Source: Acidobacteriota bacterium
GTDB taxonomy: Bacteria > Acidobacteriota > Thermoanaerobaculia > Multivoradales > JBCCEF01
Direction of reading: 5' to 3'
DNA: 53,100 nucleotides
Assembly (NCBI GenBank): GCA_039028635.1
Contig: JBCCHV010000042.1
Coordinates: 1-53,100, forward strand
The notes below the pieces were generated by a model. It was not told the origin of the DNA and searched no databases. It was given only the letters and a program-made list of their open reading frames with translations. A program made the position numbers and the translations under genes. Below, piece after piece: positions 32,428 through 40,947 of this stretch (positions are counted from its first letter, which is position 1; the number at the start of each line of letters is the position of its first letter).

Positions 32428-35400
32428 GGCGAGGGCACAAGATACCCGAGATGGGGGAACTGGTCGAGGCTCTGGCGCGAAATCTCCTCACCCGCTTCGA
32501 GAGCGTCGAGGGAGCGGGCGAGGGCGATGGCGACCGGGGCCTCGGGATAGTGCCGCTCGAAGGCCGCCAGATGGCGTCGCGCCAGGTCCAGGGACTCCCG
32601 CTGCCCGGCGGCGGCGCGGCGCCAGGCCAGCTCGGCGGCGGCCAACGGCAGACGCGGATCCTGGAGAGCCAGCTCGGAGGCGCGATCGAGAGATTTCTGG
32701 GCTCGTTGCCAGAGCTCTGCCGGATCTTGCCCCGCCTTCTGCCGGCGCCGGCTCTCCACCAAGGCCATGCGGACGCTCTCGAGGAGGGCCGTGTCGGGAG
32801 AGCCACTGAGCTCGCGGGCCCGCTCCAGGTCACGCTCGGCGGCGGTCCTCCAACCCCGGGAGAGCCCCTTCTGCTGGAGGTCGCGAATGGCCGCCAGGCG
32901 AGCCAGCTTGGCGCGCAGCTCGTAGCCCTGGCTGAGCTCCGCGGCGATGACGAGGAGTGCGGCGGTCGCGCTGCGGGCCCGGTCATAATGCGCCGCCGTC
33001 GCCTGACCGCTACTCAGGGCTTCGCGAAAGCTCAAGAGCTCGAGCTCGGCGTCGGCACTCGCTTCGAAGGCCGCTGTTCCGCCGATCTCGCGGGCGGTAT
33101 CGAGAACCTGGCGGACACTCGCCAGCCGGGAGGCGATGGCCTCGCCGCGTAAGAATGAGTACTCAGCCGCCGCCAGCTGTACGCCGGCGAAGTGGATGTA
33201 GGCATGGGAGAAGTGGGCGCCGAGATTCTCCATCGATGCCAGGGCTTGTCGAGCGTCGGCAACGGAGCCCTGGGGATCGATGCCGCGGGTCACCTGCCAG
33301 CGAGCCCGCCTCTGGAAGGCATTGATCATGTTGCCGTAGACGGCGGCGTAACCCGGATCGAGGCGCACGGCGTCGCGGTAGGAGGCGATCGAGGCCACCA
33401 GGGTGGGCAGCGGATCTTCTCCCCGCTGGCTGAGGATCTCGCCGAGCTTCGAGAGGCTGTTGCCGAGGGAGTTGGCGATGCTCGAGTCGTTCGGGGCGAG
33501 TGCTTTGGCCTCGCGGTAGGAGTTCACCATCGGCTCTGCGAGGTGATCCACCGGCAGTCCGTAGAACAGACCACGATCGACCTCGACAGAGTAGACGTGG
33601 CCCAAGATCTTCCAGGCTTGGGCGTTCTCCGGTGCTCTCTCGAGGGCCTCGCGCGCCACGGCCTCGGCGCGGCGGAGCACCGGCCCCGGATCGACGATGT
33701 CGCCCTCCCATTCCCCCTGCCGGAGGAGCAGGTCGGCGGTGGCGACGCGTGCCGCGACGTGCTCCGGGTCGAGCTGGAGGACCGTTCGGCAGGCGGCCAG
33801 ACCGCGACTCAAGGTCGGCTCGAGGGTGGCGTCCGCCGGGCCCGAGTAGAGATCCAGCACGATGCGTTCGAGATGGTTCTGGCACAGGCCGAGATGGCCC
33901 CGGGGCTCGCTGCGGGCGGCCTCGGCGGCGGTCTCCAGAGCGCTGCGGGCACGGTCGTAGGCGGCGACCGCCTGCGGGTAGCTGCCGCTGAGCTGGAAGG
34001 CCTTGGCGCGGGCGCCGTGCACCCGCCCGCGAAGCAGGTGCCATTCGTATTCCCGGGGGCTCTCGACCGCCTCGCGATCGGCGATCTCGAGGGTGCGGTC
34101 CCAGCGGTCTTCGTAGAAGGCGATCAGCGCCTCGGCGTAGTCGCTCGAAGCCAGGGGACCGCTGTAGAGGTCCCTCGAGGAACCCTGGGCGAGGTCTTGG
34201 CGGCCTTGCTCTAGGAAGGCGACCGAGGGATCCCGCAGCTCGCGATGGAGCTCCTCGAGCTGGCGCTGCTTCTCTTCCGGATTGCGAATCCGCGCCACCC
34301 GTTCGCGCTCCTGCCGGTAGACCTCGAAGCTGGCCAGGCCGATGGCGGAGGCCACTTGCGGTGGCCGATAGCCACTTTCCCAGGCGTTCGAAAGGTGGTG
34401 CCGGGCGCGCTCGAAGTCGCCGAGGGCGAGATGCACCCGGCCAAGGGCGTACTCTCCCGGTCCGCGGCCGACGGTGCGCAGGCTGGTCATGCGTTCGGCG
34501 AGGGCGTCGGTGCGGGCTCGGACCTTGGCGAGGGCCGGCTGTAGATCGTGTACCGGCGCCATGTGCTCGAGGCGCAGGAAGGCCTCAATCTCCGCCGCTT
34601 CGCGACTGAACTGCTGGGCGATCTCACCCTGCTGACGGGCCTGGCCTCGCTGGTAGAGCCAGCCGCCGAAGGCGGCGAGGGCGAGCAGCGCGGCCAAGGC
34701 CGCCGACAGCCGCCGTCGCCGGCGTTTGGCCTGGCGCTCCGGTTTGGCCAGCAGGTGCCGAATGCGCCGCAGGGCTTGCTTGGCGCTCGGGCGGCCTTCC
34801 GGCTGGGGATCTTGAAGCTGGCGCAGGAGAGCGGCGAGATCGGGCGCGAGGCCGGGCGTCGGCAAGGTGTCTCCCTGGCGCACTCGCTCGAGGAGGTCAT
34901 CCCGCGACAGGCTCGGATAGGCCCGCTGGTCGGTGAGCAGCTCCTGCAGCACGAGGCCGAAGGAGTAGAGGTCGCTGGCCAGCGAAATGTCCTCGCGCCG
35001 GGCCTGCTCGGGGCTCATATAGGTGACCGTCCCGGCGGTCGAATCGGGCCGGGTACGGAAGGTCTCCGGCAGGCCGGCGCCGGCGCCGAGATCGACCGGG
35101 ACGGCGCGCAGGGTGGCGTCCGGATCGTCGGACGCCGGTGCTGCCAGCAGGCGGCTTTCCGGGGCCTCCGGTCGCGCGCCGTCGCTGGCCGAGCGGGCGA
35201 TACCGAAGTCGAGGACCTTCACCTGGCCGTCGGCCGTGATCATGATGTTGTCCGGCTTGAGATCGCGGTGCACGATCTGCTCGGCATGGGCCGCCGCCAT
35301 CGCCTGGCACACCGCCTCCGCCAGGCGTAGCTTGGCCTCGAGGGACAGCGAGGAGGTGTCGTGCTGGCGCAGCGTTTCGCCCTCGATCAGCTCGAGCACC

Positions 35401-35657
35401 AGGACGTCCTGGTCGCCGTCCGAGAGCAGGTCGTAGACCTGGCAGATATTGGGGTGGTTGAGGCGCGACAGGATGCGAGCCTCGCGCAGAAAGCGGGCCC
35501 GGGCTTCGCTCGAGAAGGCGAAAGCGGTGTGCAGCATCTTGACCGCCACCGGGCGCTGCAGCTTCTCGTCGAAGCCGCGGTAGACGGCTCCCATGCCGCC
35601 TTCTCCCAGCAGCGCGTCGATGCGGATATTGCCGATCCGCCGACCCAGCGGGCTCAT
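32424..35657 (-). CDS. Membrane Ser/Thr protein kinase with C-terminal TPR-like region
   Basis: This is a 1077-residue protein. The N-terminal Hanks kinase (about 1-300) has glycine loop LLGEGGMGAVYRG, Lys40 in VAVKML, HRDLKPDN (from 130), DFG (150-152) and GTVTYMSPEQA (from 209). The DFG-to-GT interval is about 57 residues, longer than usual, and the extra part is Ala/Pro/Asp-rich. A basic stretch and one membrane helix (about 318-334) follow. The remaining 740 residues are helical repeats of TPR type (for example ALGRVHLALGDFERARHHLS). This layout puts the TPR part outside the cytoplasm if the kinase is inside. It is transcribed with the histidine phosphatase gene. A six-codon ORF overlaps its start codon. 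Confidence 0.9.
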   Translation of the reverse strand: MSPLGRRIGNIRIDALLGEGGMGAVYRGFDEKLQRPVAVKMLHTAFAFSSEARARFLREARILSRLNHPNICQVYDLLSDGDQDVLVLELIEGETLRQHDTSSLSLEAKLRLAEAVCQAMAAAHAEQIVHRDLKPDNIMITADGQVKVLDFGIARSASDGARPEAPESRLLAAPASDDPDATLRAVPVDLGAGAGLPETFRTRPDSTAGTVTYMSPEQARREDISLASDLYSFGLVLQELLTDQRAYPSLSRDDLLERVRQGDTLPTPGLAPDLAALLRQLQDPQPEGRPSAKQALRRIRHLLAKPERQAKRRRRRLSAALAALLALAAFGGWLYQRGQARQQGEIAQQFSREAAEIEAFLRLEHMAPVHDLQPALAKVRARTDALAERMTSLRTVGRGPGEYALGRVHLALGDFERARHHLSNAWESGYRPPQVASAIGLASFEVYRQERERVARIRNPEEKQRQLEELHRELRDPSVAFLEQGRQDLAQGSSRDLYSGPLASSDYAEALIAFYEDRWDRTLEIADREAVESPREYEWHLLRGRVHGARAKAFQLSGSYPQAVAAYDRARSALETAAEAARSEPRGHLGLCQNHLERIVLDLYSGPADATLEPTLSRGLAACRTVLQLDPEHVAARVATADLLLRQGEWEGDIVDPGPVLRRAEAVAREALERAPENAQAWKILGHVYSVEVDRGLFYGLPVDHLAEPMVNSYREAKALAPNDSSIANSLGNSLSKLGEILSQRGEDPLPTLVASIASYRDAVRLDPGYAAVYGNMINAFQRRARWQVTRGIDPQGSVADARQALASMENLGAHFSHAYIHFAGVQLAAAEYSFLRGEAIASRLASVRQVLDTAREIGGTAAFEASADAELELLSFREALSSGQATAAHYDRARSATAALLVIAAELSQGYELRAKLARLAAIRDLQQKGLSRGWRTAAERDLERARELSGSPDTALLESVRMALVESRRRQKAGQDPAELWQRAQKSLDRASELALQDPRLPLAAAELAWRRAAAGQRESLDLARRHLAAFERHYPEAPVAIALARSLDALEAGEEISRQSLDQFPHLGYLVPSP

Positions 35658-35674
35658 CGACCGTCGGCTGTCAT
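35654..35674 (-). promoter_or_regulatory. Possible six-codon upstream ORF coupled to the kinase start
   Basis: An ATG at 35674 follows GAGGGAG and encodes MTADGR. Its TGA overlaps the kinase ATG (ATGA). This could set kinase translation by re-initiation, or the ATG could be chance. The region 35675-35764 shows no other feature. Confidence 0.3.
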
Positions 35675-35764
35675 GGCGGCCGCTCCCTCACGAGATGAAG
35701 TCAATCCTCCACAAGACCGGGCCATTTTATCCGCCGGAGCGGGGCGGCTGGGATCACGCCTTGG

Positions 35765-36580
35765 CTATGTACTGAGCCGCATCAAGTCGTCGGAGGGCAC
35801 GATCTCGCGCCGCAGCCGCCGCATGGCGCGCAGCCAGCGATCGTAGTCGGCGGCCTTGTGGCGCATGTAGTCGGCCACCTGCGGGTGCGGCAGGATGAGG
35901 AAGCGCTCTTCCTCGAGGCCGGCGACGACGGCGTCGGCCACTGCCTCTGGCTCGATGACGCCGTCGTAGCTGGCGGCGCGGATCGGAATCTCGTGCAGGG
36001 ACTGGGTCAGCAGGTTGGTGCGCACCCCCTGGGGGCAGAGCACCGACACACCGATGCCCTGCTCACCGTGGGTGATCGCCAGGTTCTCGGCGAAGCCGAT
36101 GGCGGCATGCTTGGTGGTGCCGTAGGCGGCATCGCCGATCTGGTTGAGGAGCCCTGCCGCCGAAACCGTGTTGAGGAGCCAGCCAGCGCCGCGGCGAATC
36201 ATCCCCGGCAGCACGGCGCGGGCGCCCCAGACGTGGGACATGACGTTGACCCGCCAGATCTTGTCCCACTGGTCGTTGGTCTGCGAGGTCGACATCCAAC
36301 CGGGGGCGTCGGAGTAGCCGAAGCCGGCGTTCGAGCACAGCAGGTCGATCGGGCCCAGCTCCGCCTCGGTGGTGGCGACGGCTTGGCGCAGGCTGTCCTC
36401 TTCGGTGACGTCGGTGGACAGAGCGAGGCCGGAGATGCCCTCGGCGACCGCTTGCGCCGCGTCGCCATCGAGATCCGCCACCGCGACTTGCGCGCCTTCG
36501 CGATGGAAGCGCTCCGCCAGTGCCCGGCCGATGCCGTGGGCGCCGCCGGTGATCAGCACCACCTTGCCGTCTACCCGCAA
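35765..36580 (-). CDS. SDR family oxidoreductase
   Basis: This is a 271-residue short-chain dehydrogenase. The cofactor motif is TGGAHGIG, with VAVADLDG after the second strand, suggesting NAD preference. NAG is in LCSNAGFGYSD. The catalytic Ser is in LLNTVSAAGLL and Tyr/Lys in YGTTKHAA. The start is a TTG at 36580 because GGAGGTGA lies directly before it; no better ATG is available. It is the last gene of the minus-strand acyl-CoA cluster, 28 nt after the second SDR. In that context it could oxidise or reduce a hydroxyacyl-CoA or keto intermediate, but the substrate is not readable. Confidence 0.88.
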   Translation of the reverse strand: MRVDGKVVLITGGAHGIGRALAERFHREGAQVAVADLDGDAAQAVAEGISGLALSTDVTEEDSLRQAVATTEAELGPIDLLCSNAGFGYSDAPGWMSTSQTNDQWDKIWRVNVMSHVWGARAVLPGMIRRGAGWLLNTVSAAGLLNQIGDAAYGTTKHAAIGFAENLAITHGEQGIGVSVLCPQGVRTNLLTQSLHEIPIRAASYDGVIEPEAVADAVVAGLEEERFLILPHPQVADYMRHKAADYDRWLRAMRRLRREIVPSDDLMRLST

Positions 36581-36608
36581 ATGTCACCTCCAGCCCGCTG
36601 ACGGTCGG

Positions 36609-37538
36609 TCACGAGCCGCCGCCGAGGTCGAGGCCGCGGGCCTTGGCGGCGGTGGTGAGCTGATGCTGCGTCTGGTCGAAGCCCGCCTTGTGCACCAGCT
36701 GACCTTCCTGCGCGGTGATCTCGTCCCAGCGCGCTGCGACCGCCTCCGGCGACCAATCCTGCGGCTCGATGTGGACGCCGCGGGATTCGAACAGCGTGGT
36801 GGTGGAGTAGACCCCGGCGCCGGCACACAGCACGGTGCGATTGGGCGCTGCTTCACCGACCAGCACCAGCAGGCCGGCGGTGACCGCGGCGGGATCGAGC
36901 AGGGCGAGAATCTCCGGCCCCATCAGGTCCTCAGTCATGCGGGTGGCGGCGCAGGGCGCCAGGCAGTTGACCCGAATGTCGTACTTCTTGCCCTCCTGCA
37001 CCAGCGTGTTCATCAAACCCACCAGGGCGAGCTTGGCGGCGCCGTAGTTGGCCTGGCCGAAGTTGCCGTAGAGGCCGGTCGAGGAGGTGGTCATGGCGAT
37101 GCGGCCGTAGCCGCGCTCGCGCATGCCGGGCCACGCCGCCTTGGTGCAGTGGACGCTGCCCATCAGGTGGACATCGACCACCATCCGGAAGTCCTCCAGG
37201 GTCATCTTCTGGAAGCTCTTGTCGCGCAGGATGCCGGCGTTGTTGACCAGCACGTCGACCCGGCCCCAGCGCTCCTCGGCCTCCCGCACCATCGCCTCGA
37301 CCTGCTCGACATCGGTGACGTCGGCACCGTTGGCGAGGGCATCCCCACCCTGCGAGCGGATCTCTTCGACCACTTCCTGGGCCGCCGTGCTCGAAGCGCC
37401 GGTGCCGTCCCGGGCTCCGCCGAGGTCGTTGACCACCACTTTGGCGCCGCGGGCGGCGAGGCCGAGGGCATGGGAGCGGCCGAGGCCGTTGCCGGCTCCG
37501 GTGACGATGGCGACGCGATCATCGAATCGATGGCTCAT
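36609..37538 (-). CDS. SDR family oxidoreductase, HSD17B4-like
   Basis: This is a 309-residue SDR of the multifunctional-enzyme-2 type. It has cofactor motif TGAGNGLGRSHALGLA, a VVVNDLGG turn with DGTG following, and NAG in VLVNNAGILRDKSF. The catalytic residues are in MTTSSTGLYGNFGQANYGAAK (Ser, Tyr and Lys). The NDLGG and ILRDKSF signatures are typical of (3R)-hydroxyacyl-CoA dehydrogenase domains of peroxisomal bifunctional enzymes. The C-terminal 60 residues extend beyond a minimal SDR. GAGGAG lies 11 nt upstream of the ATG. It lies 15 nt downstream of the MaoC gene, so the two could act in sequence on (3R)-hydroxyacyl-CoA. Confidence 0.88.
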   Translation of the reverse strand: MSHRFDDRVAIVTGAGNGLGRSHALGLAARGAKVVVNDLGGARDGTGASSTAAQEVVEEIRSQGGDALANGADVTDVEQVEAMVREAEERWGRVDVLVNNAGILRDKSFQKMTLEDFRMVVDVHLMGSVHCTKAAWPGMRERGYGRIAMTTSSTGLYGNFGQANYGAAKLALVGLMNTLVQEGKKYDIRVNCLAPCAATRMTEDLMGPEILALLDPAAVTAGLLVLVGEAAPNRTVLCAGAGVYSTTTLFESRGVHIEPQDWSPEAVAARWDEITAQEGQLVHKAGFDQTQHQLTTAAKARGLDLGGGS

Positions 37539-37553
37539 GGATCTCGAATCTCC

Positions 37554-38015
37554 TCAGGCGAGGATGAAAAGGGCCAGGGTTTCGGCGAGCAGGGCGGGCT
37601 TGTCCTCGCCCTTGATCTCGACCTGGACTTCGGTGGTGATCAGCAGGTGACCGGCGCGCTTCTCGACGACCGAAGCGATCTTCGAATGCAGCCGAACCTC
37701 GCTGCCGGCTTTCACCGGCTGCAGGAAGCGCACCTTGTTGAGGCCGTAGTTGATGCCCATCTGGGTGTTCTCCGGCCACACCGAGGTCTCCTCGGCGAGG
37801 TGGGGGAGCAGTGACAGGGTGAGGAAGCCGTGGGCGATGGTGGAGCCGAATGGGGTCTGCGCGGCGCGCTCCGGATCGACATGGATGAACTGGTGATCGT
37901 CGGTGGCGTCGGCGAACAGGTTGATGCGCTCCTGGTTCACCTTCACCCAGGCCGAGGTCTCCAGTGGTTGGCCCGCCATCTGCAGCAGCTCGTCCTTCGG
38001 TACCAGCTTGGGCAT
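37554..38015 (-). CDS. MaoC family (R)-specific enoyl-CoA hydratase
   Basis: This is a 153-residue single-hotdog hydratase. The hydratase-2 motif is present: FADATDDHQFIHVDPERA, with catalytic Asp and His, followed by FGSTIAHGFLTLSLLP. The C-terminal strand is TTEVQVEIKGEDKPALLAETL. The enzyme should hydrate a trans-2-enoyl-CoA to the (3R)-hydroxyacyl-CoA. I chose the ATG at 38015 because GGAG lies 9 nt upstream; a GTG at 38021 is possible. It lies 12 nt after the phosphotransferase gene and 15 nt before the HSD17B4-like SDR. Confidence 0.9.
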   Translation of the reverse strand: MPKLVPKDELLQMAGQPLETSAWVKVNQERINLFADATDDHQFIHVDPERAAQTPFGSTIAHGFLTLSLLPHLAEETSVWPENTQMGINYGLNKVRFLQPVKAGSEVRLHSKIASVVEKRAGHLLITTEVQVEIKGEDKPALLAETLALFILA

Positions 38016-38027
38016 GGTCACTTTCTC

Positions 38028-39116
38028 CTAGTCGAACAGTCGGTCGATGCGGCCGCGATCGATCGCCTGCAGCGCCGTCTGGGCGCAGGCTTCGACGGCT
38101 CGGTCGAGATGGGCGAAACGGGGATCCTGGGTGTGTCCCTGGCGGTAACGGGCATAGATCTGCTGCACGATGACGGCGATCTTGAACAGGCCGTAGACGT
38201 AGTGGAAAACGGCGTTGCCGGGGTCTCGGCCGCTGGCCCGGGCGTAGGCCTCGGCGATCTCCCGGCGCTGCGGATTGCCGGGCAAAGTGGTCGGGCTCAA
38301 GGCCAGGGCGCGCAGTGCCGGCGGATCGTCCGGGTCGACCCAGTAGCCGAGGGTGGTGCCGAGGTCGAAGAGCGGATCTCCCAGGGTGGCCATCTCCCAG
38401 TCGAGAACGGCGATCACCTGGCTCGGGTCTTCCGGCGCCAGCACCAAATTGTCGTACTTGAAGTCGTTGTGGACCAGGGACGCCTCGCTGGCGGTTGGCA
38501 GCTCGTCGGCGAGCCAGCGAGCGGTTCGCTCCATGGCCGGCACGTCGTCGATGCGGGCCTTCTGCCAGCGCTTCGTCCAGCCCGCGACCTGGCGCTCGCC
38601 GTAGCCCTGCGGGCGACCCAGGTCGCCGAGACCGGCGGCGGCGAAGTCCACCCGATGCAGCTCGGCGAGGGTGTCGACGAAGGCTCCGGCGATCTTTCCC
38701 ATGGTGGCGGAATCCGGGGCGTCGTCGGGCTCGAGGTGCGGGCGCAGAATGATCCCCTCGACCCGTTCCATGATGTAGAAGGGCGCGCCGAGCACCGTCT
38801 CGTCCTCACAGAACAACACCGGCCGAGGCACCTTGCCGTAGGTGGGGGCCAGGGCTTCGAGAATGCGGAACTCGCGGCCCATATCGTGGGCGGTCGCGAT
38901 GCGCGCCCCGAAGGGTGGTCGGCGCAGCACCCACTGGTGCGCACCGGCGCGCAGTAGATAGGTGAGATTCGAGAACCCGCTGGGGAACTGCTCGACCTCG
39001 AGAGGGCCTGCGGAAAGCTCGGGGATACGGCTCTCGAGGTAGCTGGTGAGGCGGTCGAGCTCGAGCTCTTCACCGGGGCGAATCGGGGCAGAGCGATCAC
39101 GGGTCGGCGCAGCCAT
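38028..39116 (-). CDS. APH-like phosphotransferase (ACAD10/11 kinase-domain type)
   Basis: This is a 362-residue aminoglycoside-phosphotransferase-fold kinase. It has the N-lobe motif FPSGFSNLTYLLRAG, WVLRRPPFG with the ATP-binding region, catalytic loop LVHNDFKYDNLVL, and metal-binding VLDWEMATLGDPLFDL. This pattern matches the kinase domains of ACAD10/ACAD11 and LvaA of Pseudomonas putida, which phosphorylate the 4-hydroxyl of 4-hydroxyacyl-CoAs, rather than antibiotic kinases. The ATG at 39116 is preferred; the frame is open to 39203 but that part overlaps the promoter region shared with the divergent dehydrogenase. It is the first gene of the minus-strand operon and lies 131 nt from the dehydrogenase start. 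Confidence 0.88.
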   Translation of the reverse strand: MAAPTRDRSAPIRPGEELELDRLTSYLESRIPELSAGPLEVEQFPSGFSNLTYLLRAGAHQWVLRRPPFGARIATAHDMGREFRILEALAPTYGKVPRPVLFCEDETVLGAPFYIMERVEGIILRPHLEPDDAPDSATMGKIAGAFVDTLAELHRVDFAAAGLGDLGRPQGYGERQVAGWTKRWQKARIDDVPAMERTARWLADELPTASEASLVHNDFKYDNLVLAPEDPSQVIAVLDWEMATLGDPLFDLGTTLGYWVDPDDPPALRALALSPTTLPGNPQRREIAEAYARASGRDPGNAVFHYVYGLFKIAVIVQQIYARYRQGHTQDPRFAHLDRAVEACAQTALQAIDRGRIDRLFD

Positions 39117-39247
39117 GGGCGAGGAGTCTACCGCGAACGTTGGGCCCCGGAGCCGGGCGCTCTGAACCGGCCTTGGCGCCGCCATCGTCCACTCCAGTAC
39201 CATGGCCGCTCCGGGGGAATTTGCCCCCTCCGTCGAGGAGAAAAGGG

Positions 39248-40438
39248 ATGGATTTCGAGATCAAGGCCGAAACCCGCGAGCGCCTGGCGCGCATCGACGA
39301 GTTCGTGGAGCAGGAGCTGTTTCCCCTCGAAGAGAGGTTTCTCTCGCAGCCCTTCGCGGAGCTGCTGCCGGCGGTCGAAGAGAAGCGGCGCCAGGTGAAG
39401 GAACTGGGCCTGTGGGCGCCGGGGCATCCGCGCGAGCACGGTGGCCTCGGCCTCGGGCTGGTCGAGCTCGGCCTGATCTCCGAAGCACTCGGCCGTTCAC
39501 CGCTCGGCCACTTCACCTTCGGCTGTCACGCTCCGGACGCCGGCAACATCGAGATCCTGCACCAGTACGGCTCCGAGGCCCAGAAAGAGCAGTATCTCGA
39601 CGACCTGATCGCCGGCCGCAAGCGGAGCTGCTTCTCGATGACCGAGCCCGACATGCCGGGCTCGAATCCCGTCCTGCTCGAAACCTCCGCCGTTCGCGAT
39701 GGTGACGAATGGGTGATCAACGGCCGCAAGTGGTACACCACCGCCGCCGACGGTGCCGACCTCGCGGTCGTCATGGCAGTCACTGATCCCGACCAGCCAC
39801 GGCACCGGCGCGCCAGCATGATCCTGGTGCCCGCCGACACCCCGGGCTTCGTCCACCTGCGCCGCCTGCCGGTGATGGGGGAAGAGGGCGACGGCTACTT
39901 CAGCCACTCGGAGATCCTCTACGAAAACTGCCGCGTGCCGGTGGACAACCTCCTCGGCCCGCAAGGCCAGGCCTTCGTCATCGCCCAGGAGCGCCTCGGC
40001 CCCGGACGCATCCACCACTGCATGCGCTGGCTAGGCATCTGCCGTCGAGCCTTCGACCTCCTCTGCTCCCGCGCCACCCAGCGCACCATCGCCGACGGCC
40101 AGACCCTCGCCGACCGCGAGCTCATCCAAGCCTGGATCGCCGAGCTCTACGGCGAAATCCGCGCCGCCCGACTGATCACTCTCCACACCGCCTGGCAAAT
40201 CGAGCGCGAAGGCTGGCGGGCGGCGAGGGAAGACATCTCAATGATCAAATTCCAAGTGGCTGGCACCCTGCAGAAAGTGCTCGATCGAGCCCTGCAAGTG
40301 CATGGCGGACTCGGCATGGTGGACGACACGCCGATTGCCTGGTTTTTCCGGCACGAGCGGGCGGCGCGAATCTATGACGGGCCGGATGAGGTTCATAAGT
40401 TGTCGCTGGCGAGAAGAATATTGCGGGGGTGGCGGTAG
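39248..40438 (+). CDS. Acyl-CoA dehydrogenase family protein, ACAD10/11-like
   Basis: This is a 396-residue flavoprotein. The N-terminal helical domain leads to CFSMTEPDMPGSNP (flavin-binding region), then the middle beta-domain (INGRKWYTTAADGADLAVVM), and the C-terminal helical domain with ALQVHGGLGMVDDTPIAWFFRHERAA split around the usual QVhGG motif. The end reads RIYDGPDEVHKLSLARRIL. The DGPDEVH ending marks the ACAD10/11 and LvaC group, where the catalytic Glu of ordinary dehydrogenases is absent and the enzyme removes a 4-phosphate. GAGGAGAAAAGGG precedes the ATG. Its partner kinase is divergent next door, so the two genes correspond to the two halves of ACAD11. Confidence 0.9.
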   Translation: MDFEIKAETRERLARIDEFVEQELFPLEERFLSQPFAELLPAVEEKRRQVKELGLWAPGHPREHGGLGLGLVELGLISEALGRSPLGHFTFGCHAPDAGNIEILHQYGSEAQKEQYLDDLIAGRKRSCFSMTEPDMPGSNPVLLETSAVRDGDEWVINGRKWYTTAADGADLAVVMAVTDPDQPRHRRASMILVPADTPGFVHLRRLPVMGEEGDGYFSHSEILYENCRVPVDNLLGPQGQAFVIAQERLGPGRIHHCMRWLGICRRAFDLLCSRATQRTIADGQTLADRELIQAWIAELYGEIRAARLITLHTAWQIEREGWRAAREDISMIKFQVAGTLQKVLDRALQVHGGLGMVDDTPIAWFFRHERAARIYDGPDEVHKLSLARRILRGWR

Positions 40439-40947
40439 GAGGCGGGGGAACGATTTGGGTCTCGACCGGTTAGGAGAGCGGGCCGCGGGTGAGAGTCTCT
40501 TCAATCTCAGGGTACTCGGCTATTTGCCGCTCTACGTTTGCCCGGAGATGATGGGGCGTCGGGCGGCCCTCGCAGAAAAAATCCTTGTCAGTCGGCCAAT
40601 ACGCCGCCCGGAAGACAGGCGGTTGTCTGCCTACTCGACAATGGATTGTGTCGTCTAGGCGATCCTTGTCCTTTTGCAAACTCCTGGAGCACGCCGAGAT
40701 GTCACGTCTGGCCAATCGCCTCAACGGCACGGGTGTCCAATTAGCAGGAAACGAGGCGACACAGAGGCAATCCGCCGCCTATTGGACAATCGCCACCGTC
40801 GTTGACCCGGGAGACCGCGGAATTGTAGACTTCAGGGATTAAGCGAATAACTAGGGAGGTCTCTGCGTGACTTGGGCTCCTGCTGTCGTCTAGGCAGATG
40901 GCGGGCTGAGGGATTCAGTCTAAGGTTAGCTGCCAAAGGTGTAGAGA
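40439..40947. other. Intergenic region at the edge of the accessory island
   Basis: No gene is convincing here. A minus-strand frame of 86 codons (40470-40730) lacks a recognisable family and a good start. GC content falls visibly from about 40600 onward. A 12-nt direct repeat (tgtcgtctaggc) occurs at 40649-40660 and 40884-40895. The first copy forms the right side of an imperfect hairpin with gcctactcgaca (40629-40640). A ggccaat motif recurs in direct orientation (40594 and 40709). The region may be a remnant of an insertion. Confidence 0.4.

Noticed and set aside
36369-37814. 481-codon plus-strand frame across the SDR genes
   Set aside because: It spans two genes and the gap between them in antisense, with no domain.
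40470-40730. 86-codon minus-strand ORF between the dehydrogenase and TIR genes
   Set aside because: It has no family, no convincing start, and lies in degenerate repeat-bearing DNA.
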